Of a stretch of DNA of 44,481 nucleotides, positions 1-7,525 are shown in pieces. The notes beneath the pieces are model-generated. The model saw nothing but the letters and a program-made list of their open reading frames with translations, did no database searches and was not told the DNA's origin. Origin of the DNA: Undibacterium hunanense (GTDB lineage Bacteria; Pseudomonadota; Gammaproteobacteria; Burkholderiales; Burkholderiaceae_D). The stretch covers positions 1-44,481 of the forward strand of contig NZ_JACOGF010000024.1 in the NCBI RefSeq assembly GCF_014284335.1, written 5' to 3'. How positions within the stretch are numbered: position 1 is the first letter of the stretch; every line of letters starts with the position of its first letter. Both the position numbers and the translations under genes were made by a program.

Positions 1-103
1 ATAGCTAATCGGTACCACCCCTTCCCATCCCGAACAGGACCGTGAAACGATTACGCGCCAATGATAGTGCTGCAACCAGTGTGAAAGTAGGTTATCGTCA
101 GGC
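1..103 (+). rRNA. rrf: 5S ribosomal RNA, 3' part
   Basis: The first hundred bases match the bacterial 5S rRNA core: the TACCACCCCTTCCCATCCCG segment, the GAACAGGACCGTGAAACG loop region, ATGATAGTG, and the 3' closing strand GTGAAAGTAGGTTATCGTC. About a dozen bases of the 5' end lie outside the window. The exact 3' end is estimated from the closing stem. It is the last gene of an rrn operon and a factor-independent terminator follows directly. Confidence 0.93.
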
Positions 104-114
104 TTTTATTCCGC

Positions 115-146
115 AAACCCCCGCTCAGCTAATGAGTGGGGGTTTT
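115..146 (+). terminator. rrn operon terminator
   Basis: Hairpin just after the 5S gene. The arms AAACCCCCGCTCA (115-127) and TGAGTGGGGGTTT (133-145) pair with one G-T wobble, and the structure runs into a T tract. The arms are G/C-rich and the position fits the end of an rrn operon. Confidence 0.9.
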
Positions 147-149
147 GCT

Positions 150-892
150 TTTGCGCGAACGAAATATAGGCGCGTAAAACAACTTCAAGAGCAACACCTC
201 TCCAATCAACTTCAACAGCAACTTCAAGACCTCTCAACACAGAGGCACAGAGGATGCACAGAGGGCACTGAGAAAGGCGAGAACAGCAAAAAACACAGAG
301 AAATCTCTGCTTTTACTCTGTCTTCTGGGACCCTGATCTTATGTTCTGATTTTATTTCCGTTCCGCAGCGCTTCTTCACTGCGTAGGGTGCGCTGCGCGC
401 ACCGCTCTCCTGGCGCTCTATCGTATTCTGATCATACCGCACGGCACATCAAACAACGCCGCCAGGCTCCAGCCTGCGCTCACTGTTGTCCGGAATAATG
501 TCCTTGGCAAACAATAACGAGTGAATTCCCTCCCTTTCAAGGGGAGGGGTAGGGTGGGGATGGGTTTCGGTCGATTGACGATGGATGAATTTACGTCGCA
601 AACCCATCCCCATCCCAACCTTCCCCTTGAAGGGGAAGGAGCTTTAAGCACGACCATTGGCAAATAATATTCAATTGCAGAATTAAGTCTCCGACCTAGA
701 AAAATTACCAGGACACGGCTCGTACTTGACGTTCAGAACGAGTCAGGCACATTATTCCGCACAACAGTAAGCCTGCGCTGGAGCGACGAATTCAGATCCT
801 TGAAGAGGGCGCTGCTTAGCATCTACAGATCCTCTTGCATTTCTCTGTGTCTCTGTGGTTAAAGGTTTTGGGTCACCAATCCGATAGACAAC
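150..892. repeat. Gene-free region of nested inverted repeats
   Basis: No convincing gene is present between the rrn terminator and the nrdR terminator. Three pairs of inverted copies are nested. Outermost, ACACAGAGAAAT at 293-304 is inverted at 839-850, with related CACAGAGG motifs at 238-262. Next, a block of about 36 bases at 466-501 is inverted at 749-784, sharing the core ATTATTCCG-ACAACAGT. Innermost, the CCCTTTCAAGGGGAGG/GGGATGGGTTT unit at 528-568 is inverted at 600-639. Each half-unit of the innermost pair also holds a short palindrome. The same unit recurs once near 23370. This looks like decayed or mobile palindromic (REP/MITE-like) sequence, but that assignment is inference. Confidence 0.7.
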
Positions 893-912
893 AAAAAAGG
901 AGCCGAAGCTCC
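893..912 (-). terminator. nrdR terminator
   Basis: Read on the minus strand, GGAGCTTCGGCTCC is a hairpin with a UUCG-type loop followed by TTTTTT. It lies 35 bases after the nrdR stop codon and is a typical factor-independent terminator. Confidence 0.9.
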
Positions 913-946
913 ATTGAAATTTGTACCAGGCGAGAGTTTAAAGAGC

Positions 947-1399
947 TTAGCTCTTCTTGACTTCCTGTATCGCCTCGGCAAATTCCGATACATCTTCGAA
1001 GCTTTTGTAGACGGAGGCAAAGCGGATATAGGCGATTTTGTCGAGGCGTTTTAATTCGCGCATGACCAGTTCGCCGACGTGGCCGGACATGACTTCGCGT
1101 TCACCGCTGGAGAGCAGTTTTTCTTCTATGCGCTGGATCGCTGTTTCAACGGCTTCGGCAGAAACCGGGCGTTTGCGCAGGGCCAGCATGAGACTGGCGC
1201 GCAGTTTGGCGGTTTCGTATTCGGTGCGGCTGCCGTTTTTCTTGACGATGACGGGCATCACCAGTTCGACCCGTTCATAGGTCGTAAATCGTTTATCGCA
1301 ATCAGCACAACGGCGGCGACGGCGAATTACATTGCCTTCTTCTGAAACACGGGTATCGATAACCTGGGTATCGTCATTGTGGCAGAAAGGGCATTTCAT
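947..1399 (-). CDS. nrdR: Transcriptional repressor NrdR
   Basis: NrdR is the ATP/dATP-sensing zinc-finger repressor of ribonucleotide reductase genes. The 150-residue length is normal. The N-terminus carries the zinc ribbon CPFC...CADC followed by the Arg-rich RRRRR stretch and KRFTTYER. The rest is the ATP-cone, with IVKKNG, KRPVS and the conserved IRFASVYKSF...F close to the C-terminus. The gene lies downstream of glyA with a terminator between them, an arrangement familiar in Betaproteobacteria. It has its own terminator downstream. I see no oddities. Confidence 0.97.
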   Translation of the reverse strand: MKCPFCHNDDTQVIDTRVSEEGNVIRRRRRCADCDKRFTTYERVELVMPVIVKKNGSRTEYETAKLRASLMLALRKRPVSAEAVETAIQRIEEKLLSSGEREVMSGHVGELVMRELKRLDKIAYIRFASVYKSFEDVSEFAEAIQEVKKS

Positions 1400-1417
1400 A
1401 GAGTTTGCCTAAAGTTT

Positions 1418-1447
1418 AAAAAACGCCACTCATGGAGTGGCGTTTTA
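1418..1447 (-). terminator. glyA terminator
   Basis: The stem CGCCACTC/GAGTGGCG (1424-1431 and 1435-1442) has a three-base loop and is flanked by A and T runs, so it can act in either direction. It sits 11 bases after the glyA stop codon and separates glyA from nrdR. Confidence 0.88.
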
Positions 1448-1457
1448 TTTCGCTGAA

Positions 1458-2708
1458 TTATGCTTCGTAGACCGGGAAAGCATCTGTCAGTGCTTTGACG
1501 CCAGCTTTCACACGTTCAATAGTGGCGGCATCATGCGGATTTTCAAGTACGTCTGCAATCAGGTTACCGACTTTTACTGCTTCAGCTTCTGTGAAGCCGC
1601 GTGTCGTCATGGCGGGGCTGCCCAGACGGATACCGGATGTGACCATCGGTTTTTGCGGGTCATTCGGAATACCGTTTTTGTTGCAGGTGATGTGGGCAGA
1701 ACCGAGGATGGCTTCTGCTTCCTTGCCTGTCAAACCTTTAGGGCGCAGATCAACCAGCATGACGTGCGATTCAGTGCGACCAGAAACGATACGCAGGCCA
1801 CGTTCGGTCAGGGTAGTTGCCAGGGCTGCCGCATTTTTAACAACTTGTTCCTGGTAAGCCTTGAATTCTGGCGACAGGGCTTCCTTGAATGCCACTGCCT
1901 TACCGGCGATGACGTGCATCAATGGGCCACCTTGCAAGCCAGGGAAGATCGCCGAGTTGATTTTCTTGGCAATTGCTTCGTCATTGCTGAGGATAATGCC
2001 ACCACGTGGTCCGCGCAGGCTCTTATGGGTGGTGGATGTCACCACGTCAGCAAACGGTACCGGATTTGGGTAGACGCCAGCAGCGATCAGACCTGCATAG
2101 TGGGCCATATCGACCATGAAGTAGGCACCAACTTCTTTGGCGATTTTCGAGAAACGTTCAAAGTCGATACGCAATGCAAATGCAGACGCACCAGCGATGA
2201 TGAGTTTTGGTTTGGTTTCGCGTGCCAGTTTTTCCATGGCATCGTAGTCGATATCTTCTACTGCGTTGAGGCCATAAGAGACGACGTTGAACCATTTGCC
2301 AGACATGTTCAAAGGCATGCCGTGAGTCAGATGGCCGCCTTCAGCCAGGCTCATGCCCATGATGGTATCGCCCGGGTTCAACAGGGCAAAGAATACGCCC
2401 TGGTTGGCCTGCGAGCCCGAGTTTGGCTGTACATTGGCGAAATTGGCATTGAACAATTGCTTCAGGCGGTCAATGGCGAGTTGTTCGACCACGTCCACGT
2501 GTTCGCAACCACCGTAGTAGCGCTTGCCTGGATAGCCTTCGGCATATTTGTTGGTCAGTTGGGAGCCCTGGGCTTCCATGACGGCTGGGGAGCAATAGTT
2601 TTCAGACGCGATCAACTCGATATGTTCTTGTTGACGGACGTTTTCCTTTTGTATCGTAGCAAACAGTTCTGGATCTACGTTGGCGAGGGTATGATTTTTT
2701 GCAAACAT
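1458..2708 (-). CDS. glyA: Serine hydroxymethyltransferase
   Basis: This PLP enzyme interconverts serine and glycine while loading tetrahydrofolate with a one-carbon unit, and is the main cellular one-carbon source. The protein has 416 residues, the usual length. It shows the family landmarks IELIASENYCSPAV, NKYAEGYPGKRYYGG, VQPNSGSQANQGVF and the PLP-lysine motif STTHKSLRGPRGG near residue 230. An AGGAA sequence precedes the ATG at normal spacing. The long leader contains a ZTP riboswitch, so expression is probably raised when folate-dependent purine synthesis stalls. A terminator separates it from nrdR. Confidence 0.98.
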   Translation of the reverse strand: MFAKNHTLANVDPELFATIQKENVRQQEHIELIASENYCSPAVMEAQGSQLTNKYAEGYPGKRYYGGCEHVDVVEQLAIDRLKQLFNANFANVQPNSGSQANQGVFFALLNPGDTIMGMSLAEGGHLTHGMPLNMSGKWFNVVSYGLNAVEDIDYDAMEKLARETKPKLIIAGASAFALRIDFERFSKIAKEVGAYFMVDMAHYAGLIAAGVYPNPVPFADVVTSTTHKSLRGPRGGIILSNDEAIAKKINSAIFPGLQGGPLMHVIAGKAVAFKEALSPEFKAYQEQVVKNAAALATTLTERGLRIVSGRTESHVMLVDLRPKGLTGKEAEAILGSAHITCNKNGIPNDPQKPMVTSGIRLGSPAMTTRGFTEAEAVKVGNLIADVLENPHDAATIERVKAGVKALTDAFPVYEA

Positions 2709-2751
2709 GGCGGTTCCTGATTATTCCTGTTAATAAACAATTGATTGATGT

Positions 2752-2790
2752 CAATGAGGTGTCTGAAACGGATAGGGGGCAGCCTCATTG
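2752..2790 (-). promoter_or_regulatory. Expression platform of the glyA riboswitch
   Basis: On the minus strand CAATGAGG (2783-2790) can pair with CCTCATTG (2752-2759). The AGGCT inside the first arm (2781-2785) can instead pair with AGCCT just after the aptamer (2802-2806). The two hairpins exclude each other, as expected of a switch. The longer hairpin has no strong U tract, so I cannot say whether control acts on transcription or translation. Confidence 0.55.
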
Positions 2791-2799
2791 CTTTTACCA

Positions 2800-2941
2800 T
2801 CAGGCTACCCAGGCGCACGGCTGGAGTCAGGTTGACTCCGAAATCTCACGCTTCCCGATGGATCTCCATCTTTGGCCGGTGTGATGCGTATTCTGCATAC
2901 CCTGCAGTGCAGGTTCGGCCGTTTCGCCAGTCACGTGAGAC
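2800..2941 (-). ncRNA. ZTP (pfl) riboswitch upstream of glyA
   Basis: Minus-strand elements in order: the P1 strand GTCTCACG leading into TGACTGGCG, a variable stem, GATGGAGATCCATC followed by CGGGAAGCG, the P1 return strand CGTGAGA, a GGAGTCAACCTGACTCC stem, and the conserved 3' pseudoknot partner CCGTGCGCCTGGG. These match the consensus of the ZTP/pfl riboswitch, which senses the purine intermediates ZMP and ZTP and typically controls purine and folate genes including glyA. It lies about 90 bases upstream of the start codon. Confidence 0.87.
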
Positions 2942-3076
2942 GAAATGGTGCATGGATTTTACGTGATGACGTTTGAATGGGCAAGTGCAAGCCTGCCAAA
3001 TACATGCCTGTCCATCGTAAATGCTGCATGTGCATTAAAATGCCTGTATTCATCCATCACATTGAAGGAAATCAGC

Positions 3077-3829
3077 ATGATCGTATTGATTACAGGCGCA
3101 AGTTCCGGTTTTGGCGAAGAAATGGCGCGCAAGTTTGTCGGCCAGGGCCATAAGGTGATTGCTGCCGCCCGTCGCGCAGAACGACTTGCCGCATTGCAAG
3201 CTGAACTTGGCGCGGCCTTATTGCCGGTCACGCTGGATGTCACCAGCAAGGATTCCATCCGCCAGGCGCTGGATGGTTTGCCGCAGGACTGGAAGCAAAT
3301 TGACGTACTGGTCAACAATGCCGGCCTCGCTCTCGGTACTGAACCAGCGCATCTGGCCTCACAGGATGAATGGGATACCATGATAGACACCAATACCAAG
3401 GGGCTGGTGACGGTGACCCGTGCCATCTTGCCCGACATGGTGACCCGTGGCAGTGGTCTGGTCATCAATATTGGCTCGGTTGCCGGTTCCACGGCTTATC
3501 CGGGTGGCAATGTATATGGCGCTACCAAGGCTTTTGTTGATCAATTTACCAAGAACCTGCGGGCTGACCTGGTTGGTACCGGCGTAAGAGCGACGAATAT
3601 TGCTCCTGGCCTGTGCGGTGGCACCGAATTTTCGAATGTGCGCTACCGTGGCAATGATGATGCCGCAGCCAAGGTCTACGAGGGCACCGTACCGCTGACA
3701 GCCATCGATATTGCTGAAACGGCTTACTGGATTGCCACCCTGCCGGCGCATGTGAACATCAATCATATAGAAATGATGCCGACCTGCCAGGGATATGGCC
3801 CATTGACCATCAAGCGCACCACATCCTGA
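3077..3829 (+). CDS. ydfG: NADP-dependent serine/3-hydroxy acid dehydrogenase, YdfG-type SDR
   Basis: A short-chain dehydrogenase of 250 residues. It has the N-terminal cofactor motif TGASSGFGE, the NNAG motif and the catalytic Ser plus YGATK (Tyr-x-x-x-Lys). The stretches DILVNNAGLALG-type, GGNVYGATKAF, GGTEFSNVR and LPAHVNINHIEMMP follow E. coli YdfG closely. YdfG oxidises L-serine, L-allo-threonine and 3-hydroxy acids and also reduces malonic semialdehyde. The ATG at 3077 is chosen because it follows GAAGGAA and starts at the Rossmann fold. An in-frame extension upstream has no family support. The gene is monocistronic and diverges from glyA. Confidence 0.93.
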   Translation: MIVLITGASSGFGEEMARKFVGQGHKVIAAARRAERLAALQAELGAALLPVTLDVTSKDSIRQALDGLPQDWKQIDVLVNNAGLALGTEPAHLASQDEWDTMIDTNTKGLVTVTRAILPDMVTRGSGLVINIGSVAGSTAYPGGNVYGATKAFVDQFTKNLRADLVGTGVRATNIAPGLCGGTEFSNVRYRGNDDAAAKVYEGTVPLTAIDIAETAYWIATLPAHVNINHIEMMPTCQGYGPLTIKRTTS

Positions 3830-3998
3830 TGGCCGGATGGTTTTTGTGAAGCGTAACCATGTTGATTCAATAGCAGATCAGCATGGTTTCAGTCATTCAC
3901 TGCAGAAGCAGTTTACAATGATGATTTCTATGATAACTTTTCCAGTGGATTGTTGTAGTTTGTTGTAGTCCACTAATTTCCCGCTAAAGTTTTACACC

Positions 3999-4397
3999 AT
4001 GAGCAAACCGTTTGAATGGCAAGTGCGGGTCTATTATGAAGATACCGATGCCGGTGGTATCGTTTTTTATGCCAATTACCTGAAGTTTTTTGAACGCGCA
4101 CGGACCGAATGGTTACGCGCAGCCGGTGTGAACCAGCAGAATATGGCCGACCAGCAGGGATTGATGTTTGTCGTCAAAGCCACGGCAGTCGAGTATCATG
4201 CACCTGCCAGGCTGGATGATGAACTTAGGCTGACGGTTGTAGTCGAAAAGCTGGGCAGGGCATCAGTACAGTTCGAGCAGCAGGCCTGGTGCGGCGAACG
4301 CCTGTTGGCCAGCGGCAAGATCAAGGTGGGCTGTGTGGATAAGGCGAACGTGCGTCCGGCAGCCATTCCTGTCGATGTCCTGGCAAAGATTGCCTGA
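3999..4397 (+). CDS. ybgC: Tol-Pal system-associated acyl-CoA thioesterase YbgC
   Basis: A hotdog-fold thioesterase of 132 residues. The N-terminal motif VYYEDTDAGGIVFYANYLKFFERARTEWL contains the catalytic Asp of the 4-hydroxybenzoyl-CoA thioesterase/YbgC group. YbgC hydrolyses acyl-CoA or acyl-ACP at the inner membrane and is normally the first gene of tol-pal operons. That fits its place 68 bases ahead of tolQ. A possible attenuator hairpin lies in the gap. Confidence 0.95.
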   Translation: MSKPFEWQVRVYYEDTDAGGIVFYANYLKFFERARTEWLRAAGVNQQNMADQQGLMFVVKATAVEYHAPARLDDELRLTVVVEKLGRASVQFEQQAWCGERLLASGKIKVGCVDKANVRPAAIPVDVLAKIA

Positions 4398-4406
4398 AGA
4401 ATATCC

Positions 4407-4460
4407 GCCTGACGGATTGCAGCATGTCATCAGGCTTACGTTTTTTGTTTTTTACTTGAT
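4407..4460 (+). terminator. Possible attenuator between ybgC and tolQ
   Basis: GCCTGA (4407-4412) can pair with TCAGGC (4430-4435), followed shortly by two T runs (TTTTTTGTTTTTT). The stem is short and the loop long, so it may only attenuate or may be inactive. The operon probably reads through. Confidence 0.35.
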
Positions 4461-4465
4461 TCAAT

Positions 4466-5161
4466 ATGACTGTTACCCAAGATCTTTCATTCTTAAGCCT
4501 GATTACCAATGCCTCCATCCTGGTGCAACTGGTCATGTTGTTGCTGTTGGGCGTATCCCTGACCAGTTGGACATATATCTTCAGTAAAATGTTTGCCATC
4601 AAAAAAGCGCGTGGGCAGACGGAAGAATTCGAACGCAATTTCTGGTCTGGCGGCAATCTGGTGGATTTGTACGCGGCGGCTACCAGTAATCGTCGCACGG
4701 GTCGTGATACGACCGGCGCGCTGGAACGTATTTTTGAAGCCGGCATGAGCGAATACCATAAGGTAAAAACTGCCAACAAGGCGTCGCTGGATGCCGGTGC
4801 CATGCTGGACGGTGCACGCCGTGCCATGCGTGCTTCTTACCAGCGTGAAATGGATTTGCTGGAATCCCATCTGTCCTTTCTGGCGTCGGTCGGTTCTGTC
4901 TCACCGTATATAGGTTTGTTTGGTACGGTCTGGGGCATCATGAATTCTTTCCGTGGCCTGGCCAATGTGCAGCAGGCGACGCTGGCTGCGGTGGCACCAG
5001 GTATTGCCGAAGCCCTGATCGCAACGGCCATCGGCCTGTTTGCAGCGATACCGGCGGTGCTGGCGTATAACCGCTATTCGCATGACATTGACAGGCTGGC
5101 GATTCGTTTTGAAACCTTCATCGAGGAATTCTCGAATATCCTCCAGCGTCAGTCACGCTAA
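4466..5161 (+). CDS. tolQ: TolQ, proton channel subunit
   Basis: An inner-membrane MotA/TolQ/ExbB family protein of 231 residues with three membrane segments, near residues 15-40, 130-155 and 170-195. The TolQ signatures VSPYIGLFGTVWGIM and EALIATAIGLFAAIPAV carry the two conserved threonines lining the proton path. With TolR it converts proton motive force into movement across the periplasm. ybgC lies upstream and tolR starts 16 bases after its stop. The sequence favours TolQ over ExbB, but without TolA or TonB in the operon the partner is open. Confidence 0.92.
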   Translation: MTVTQDLSFLSLITNASILVQLVMLLLLGVSLTSWTYIFSKMFAIKKARGQTEEFERNFWSGGNLVDLYAAATSNRRTGRDTTGALERIFEAGMSEYHKVKTANKASLDAGAMLDGARRAMRASYQREMDLLESHLSFLASVGSVSPYIGLFGTVWGIMNSFRGLANVQQATLAAVAPGIAEALIATAIGLFAAIPAVLAYNRYSHDIDRLAIRFETFIEEFSNILQRQSR

Positions 5162-5177
5162 GAGGAAAGAGGTCAGC

Positions 5178-5621
5178 ATGAGTACCCTGCGAGGCGAACG
5201 TAAACGCAAATTCAAGGCAGAAATCAACGTCGTTCCATATATCGACGTGATGCTGGTGTTGCTAGTGATTTTCATGGTGTGCGCACCTATGACCAATCCC
5301 AGCGTCATCAATCTGCCGACAGCTGGACAATCGACACAACCGCCATCCGATTACATAGAAATTACCTTGCGCCCGGATGCGCCTTCTACCATCAGCATCA
5401 ACAGCAAGGCCGGCAACAACGGCAATAATCGCCAGGACAGCAAGGAAGAAGCAAAAGACCGCAAGCAACTGATGCAGAAACTGCGTGAATTCCATGACGC
5501 CAAGCCAGAACTGTCGGTGCTGGTTTCGGCCGACAAGGGTATGCTCTATGATGAAGTCATACAAGTGATTTCAGAAGCGAAGAAGCTGGGTATCAATCGT
5601 GTTGGACTGGCAACCAAGTGA
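5178..5621 (+). CDS. tolR: TolR, proton channel subunit
   Basis: An ExbD/TolR family protein of 147 residues. It has a basic N-terminus, then EINVVPYIDVMLVLLVIFMV, a single membrane segment with the essential proton-carrying Asp at residue 23, then a periplasmic domain ending KKLGINRVGLATK. The insert around residues 75-95 is rich in Asn, Gly, Lys and Glu. The ATG at 5178 follows GAGGAAAGAGG. The gene is not followed by tolA, tolB and pal as usual; tamA begins about ten bases after its stop. Confidence 0.93.
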   Translation: MSTLRGERKRKFKAEINVVPYIDVMLVLLVIFMVCAPMTNPSVINLPTAGQSTQPPSDYIEITLRPDAPSTISINSKAGNNGNNRQDSKEEAKDRKQLMQKLREFHDAKPELSVLVSADKGMLYDEVIQVISEAKKLGINRVGLATK

Positions 5622-5631
5622 GCGATCACTG

Positions 5632-7524
5632 ATGCAGATGACACTGCGTACCTCTCTTGCAATATGGTGTGCCCTTGGGTTGATTGGCACAGGGCAGGTC
5701 AGGGCGCAGCAGGTGGCAACACCGGTGGTAGCGCCCACTCCGCCCATCCTGCCAGTCAGTGCGGCGACTGCGCTCACTCCGGCGCAGGATAATCCTGATA
5801 TCGACCCCGACACCGTGGTCAGGGCCAGCAGTGGACGCCTGCAATTGCAAACCCCAAAAGCGACCTGGGCAGATTTGCTGAGGCAGCATATTCCTGAATT
5901 TGCAGCCAATGCCGATGCGCAAAATATCACGCCATCACTGATACGCAAACTGCGCCAGGATATTAGCGGCATCCTGGCAACCGAGGGTTATTTTTCACCG
6001 AAGATACAGTTTGATAATCTGGACAGTACCGATACCCCTGCCGGTGTCGCCAAGCTGATACATGTCACTATTGATGCGGGTGAGCGCACGGTGATAGAAA
6101 ATGTTTCACTCAAAATACTCGGCCCCATGGCTGATGCGATTGATGCCGGCGATCAGCCATCCATCAAGCGCAGACGTGCCTTGCAGGAAGACTGGGGGCT
6201 AGCGGTCGGGCAACCATTTCGTGAAGCTGACTGGACTGATGCCAAAAACCAGTTGCTGGAAAGTCTGCGTGCCGATGCCTATGCGGCGGCAGCGCTGACA
6301 TCCACCGAAGCCAAAATAGATGCCGATGAACATCGTGGCATCTTGCAGGTCGATGTAGACAGTGGCCCGGTGTTCACCCTGGGTGACGTCCGCGTCACCG
6401 GCATGCAGCGCTATCCATCATGGCTGATAGACCGTTACCAGGCACCTAAAAAGGGTGAGTTGTATTCGCGCTCGCGTCTGCTGGATTTTCAGCGGGCCTT
6501 GCAGAATTCACCTTACTTTGCCACCGTTACCGTGGGCATAGACCCGGATCCAGAAAAAGCCAGTGCAGTACCAGTGGACGTCAACGTAGTAGAACGACAG
6601 GCGCGTGACCTGAGCTTTGGTCTGGGTTACAGCACCAATACCGGCTATCGCAGTGAAGTTGCCTATCGTGACCGCGATATTCTTCGCAAGGCCTGGGATT
6701 TACGCAGCGCAGTAAGGCTGGAGCAGCGTCGCCAACTGGGATACGCCGACATCTATTTACCGCCGCGTGAAAATAATTATCTGGATTCTTTCGGTGTGCT
6801 GATAGAACGCGAGGATATTTCCGGTGTGCTGACCAACCGCCAGTCTTTGGGTGTCAAACGGACCAGTACACGTGGTCATCTGGAACAGCGTCTGGGTTTA
6901 AATGTCGTCCGGGAAAAACTGACAGTTGCCGACACCCCCGATGAATTCCATCGGGCGCTGGTCGCCAGCGTGGGCTGGACCTGGCGTGATGTTGATCAAC
7001 CGTTTGATCCGCGCAAGGGCGAGATATATCAACTGGACCTGGCTGTATCAGAAAAAGCCTTGTGGTCAGATCAGCGTTTCGTGCGGGTCTACGGCAAATA
7101 CCAGCGCTGGATACCGGTGCGCAAGAATGACAGCGTCATCCTGCGTGCTGAAGTAGGAAATGTATTTTCCACCAGTGGTGATGGTATTCCTGAAGACTAT
7201 CTGTTCCGCACCGGCGGTAGCACGACTGTACGCGGTTATGCCTATCAGAGCCTGGGCATACAAAACGCGACCAGTACCCGTGGCGGGCGTGTCATGGCCA
7301 CTGCCAGCGCAGAATATGTACATTGGCTGCATCCCGAATGGGGCGCGGCCACGTTTATTGATGTAGGCAATGCGGCAGATACCTGGCGTGAATTGAATCT
7401 GCGCCAGGGCATGGGTGTGGGGGCACGTTATAAAACACCGGCCGGGCCGATAGCACTGGATCTGGCGTATGGCCGTCAGTCCAAAAAACTCAGGCTGGAT
7501 TTTTCCATCGCGATCGCTTTCTGA
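5632..7524 (+). CDS. tamA: TamA, outer-membrane translocation and assembly module subunit
   Basis: An Omp85-family protein of about 630 residues. After a signal peptide (cleavage after GQVRA) come POTRA-type domains. From about residue 330 a C-terminal 16-strand barrel region begins, with the VRGY motif inside GGSTTVRGYAYQSLG and a final aromatic residue. TamA works with TamB to deliver some outer-membrane proteins and to support lipid transport across the periplasm. The ATG at 5632 or 5638 is preferred over a GTG at 5599 that would overlap tolR and lengthen the signal peptide. tamB starts one base after its stop codon region. Confidence 0.9.
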   Translation: MQMTLRTSLAIWCALGLIGTGQVRAQQVATPVVAPTPPILPVSAATALTPAQDNPDIDPDTVVRASSGRLQLQTPKATWADLLRQHIPEFAANADAQNITPSLIRKLRQDISGILATEGYFSPKIQFDNLDSTDTPAGVAKLIHVTIDAGERTVIENVSLKILGPMADAIDAGDQPSIKRRRALQEDWGLAVGQPFREADWTDAKNQLLESLRADAYAAAALTSTEAKIDADEHRGILQVDVDSGPVFTLGDVRVTGMQRYPSWLIDRYQAPKKGELYSRSRLLDFQRALQNSPYFATVTVGIDPDPEKASAVPVDVNVVERQARDLSFGLGYSTNTGYRSEVAYRDRDILRKAWDLRSAVRLEQRRQLGYADIYLPPRENNYLDSFGVLIEREDISGVLTNRQSLGVKRTSTRGHLEQRLGLNVVREKLTVADTPDEFHRALVASVGWTWRDVDQPFDPRKGEIYQLDLAVSEKALWSDQRFVRVYGKYQRWIPVRKNDSVILRAEVGNVFSTSGDGIPEDYLFRTGGSTTVRGYAYQSLGIQNATSTRGGRVMATASAEYVHWLHPEWGAATFIDVGNAADTWRELNLRQGMGVGARYKTPAGPIALDLAYGRQSKKLRLDFSIAIAF

Positions 7525-7525
7525 C

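Noticed and set aside
42..386. Open frame starting inside the 5S rRNA
   Set aside because: It overlaps the rRNA and its terminator and continues into repeat DNA.
1437..2720. Long plus-strand open frame opposite glyA
   Set aside because: It is the antisense shadow of glyA, with no ribosome site and a Cys/His-rich composition unlike a real protein.
2709..3076. Glycine riboswitch upstream of glyA
   Set aside because: The landmarks fit the ZTP aptamer in order and the tandem glycine aptamer elements are not present.
3855..3888. Hairpin after ydfG (AACCATGTTGA/TCAGCATGGTT)
   Set aside because: The stem is interrupted and there is no T run, so I do not call a terminator.
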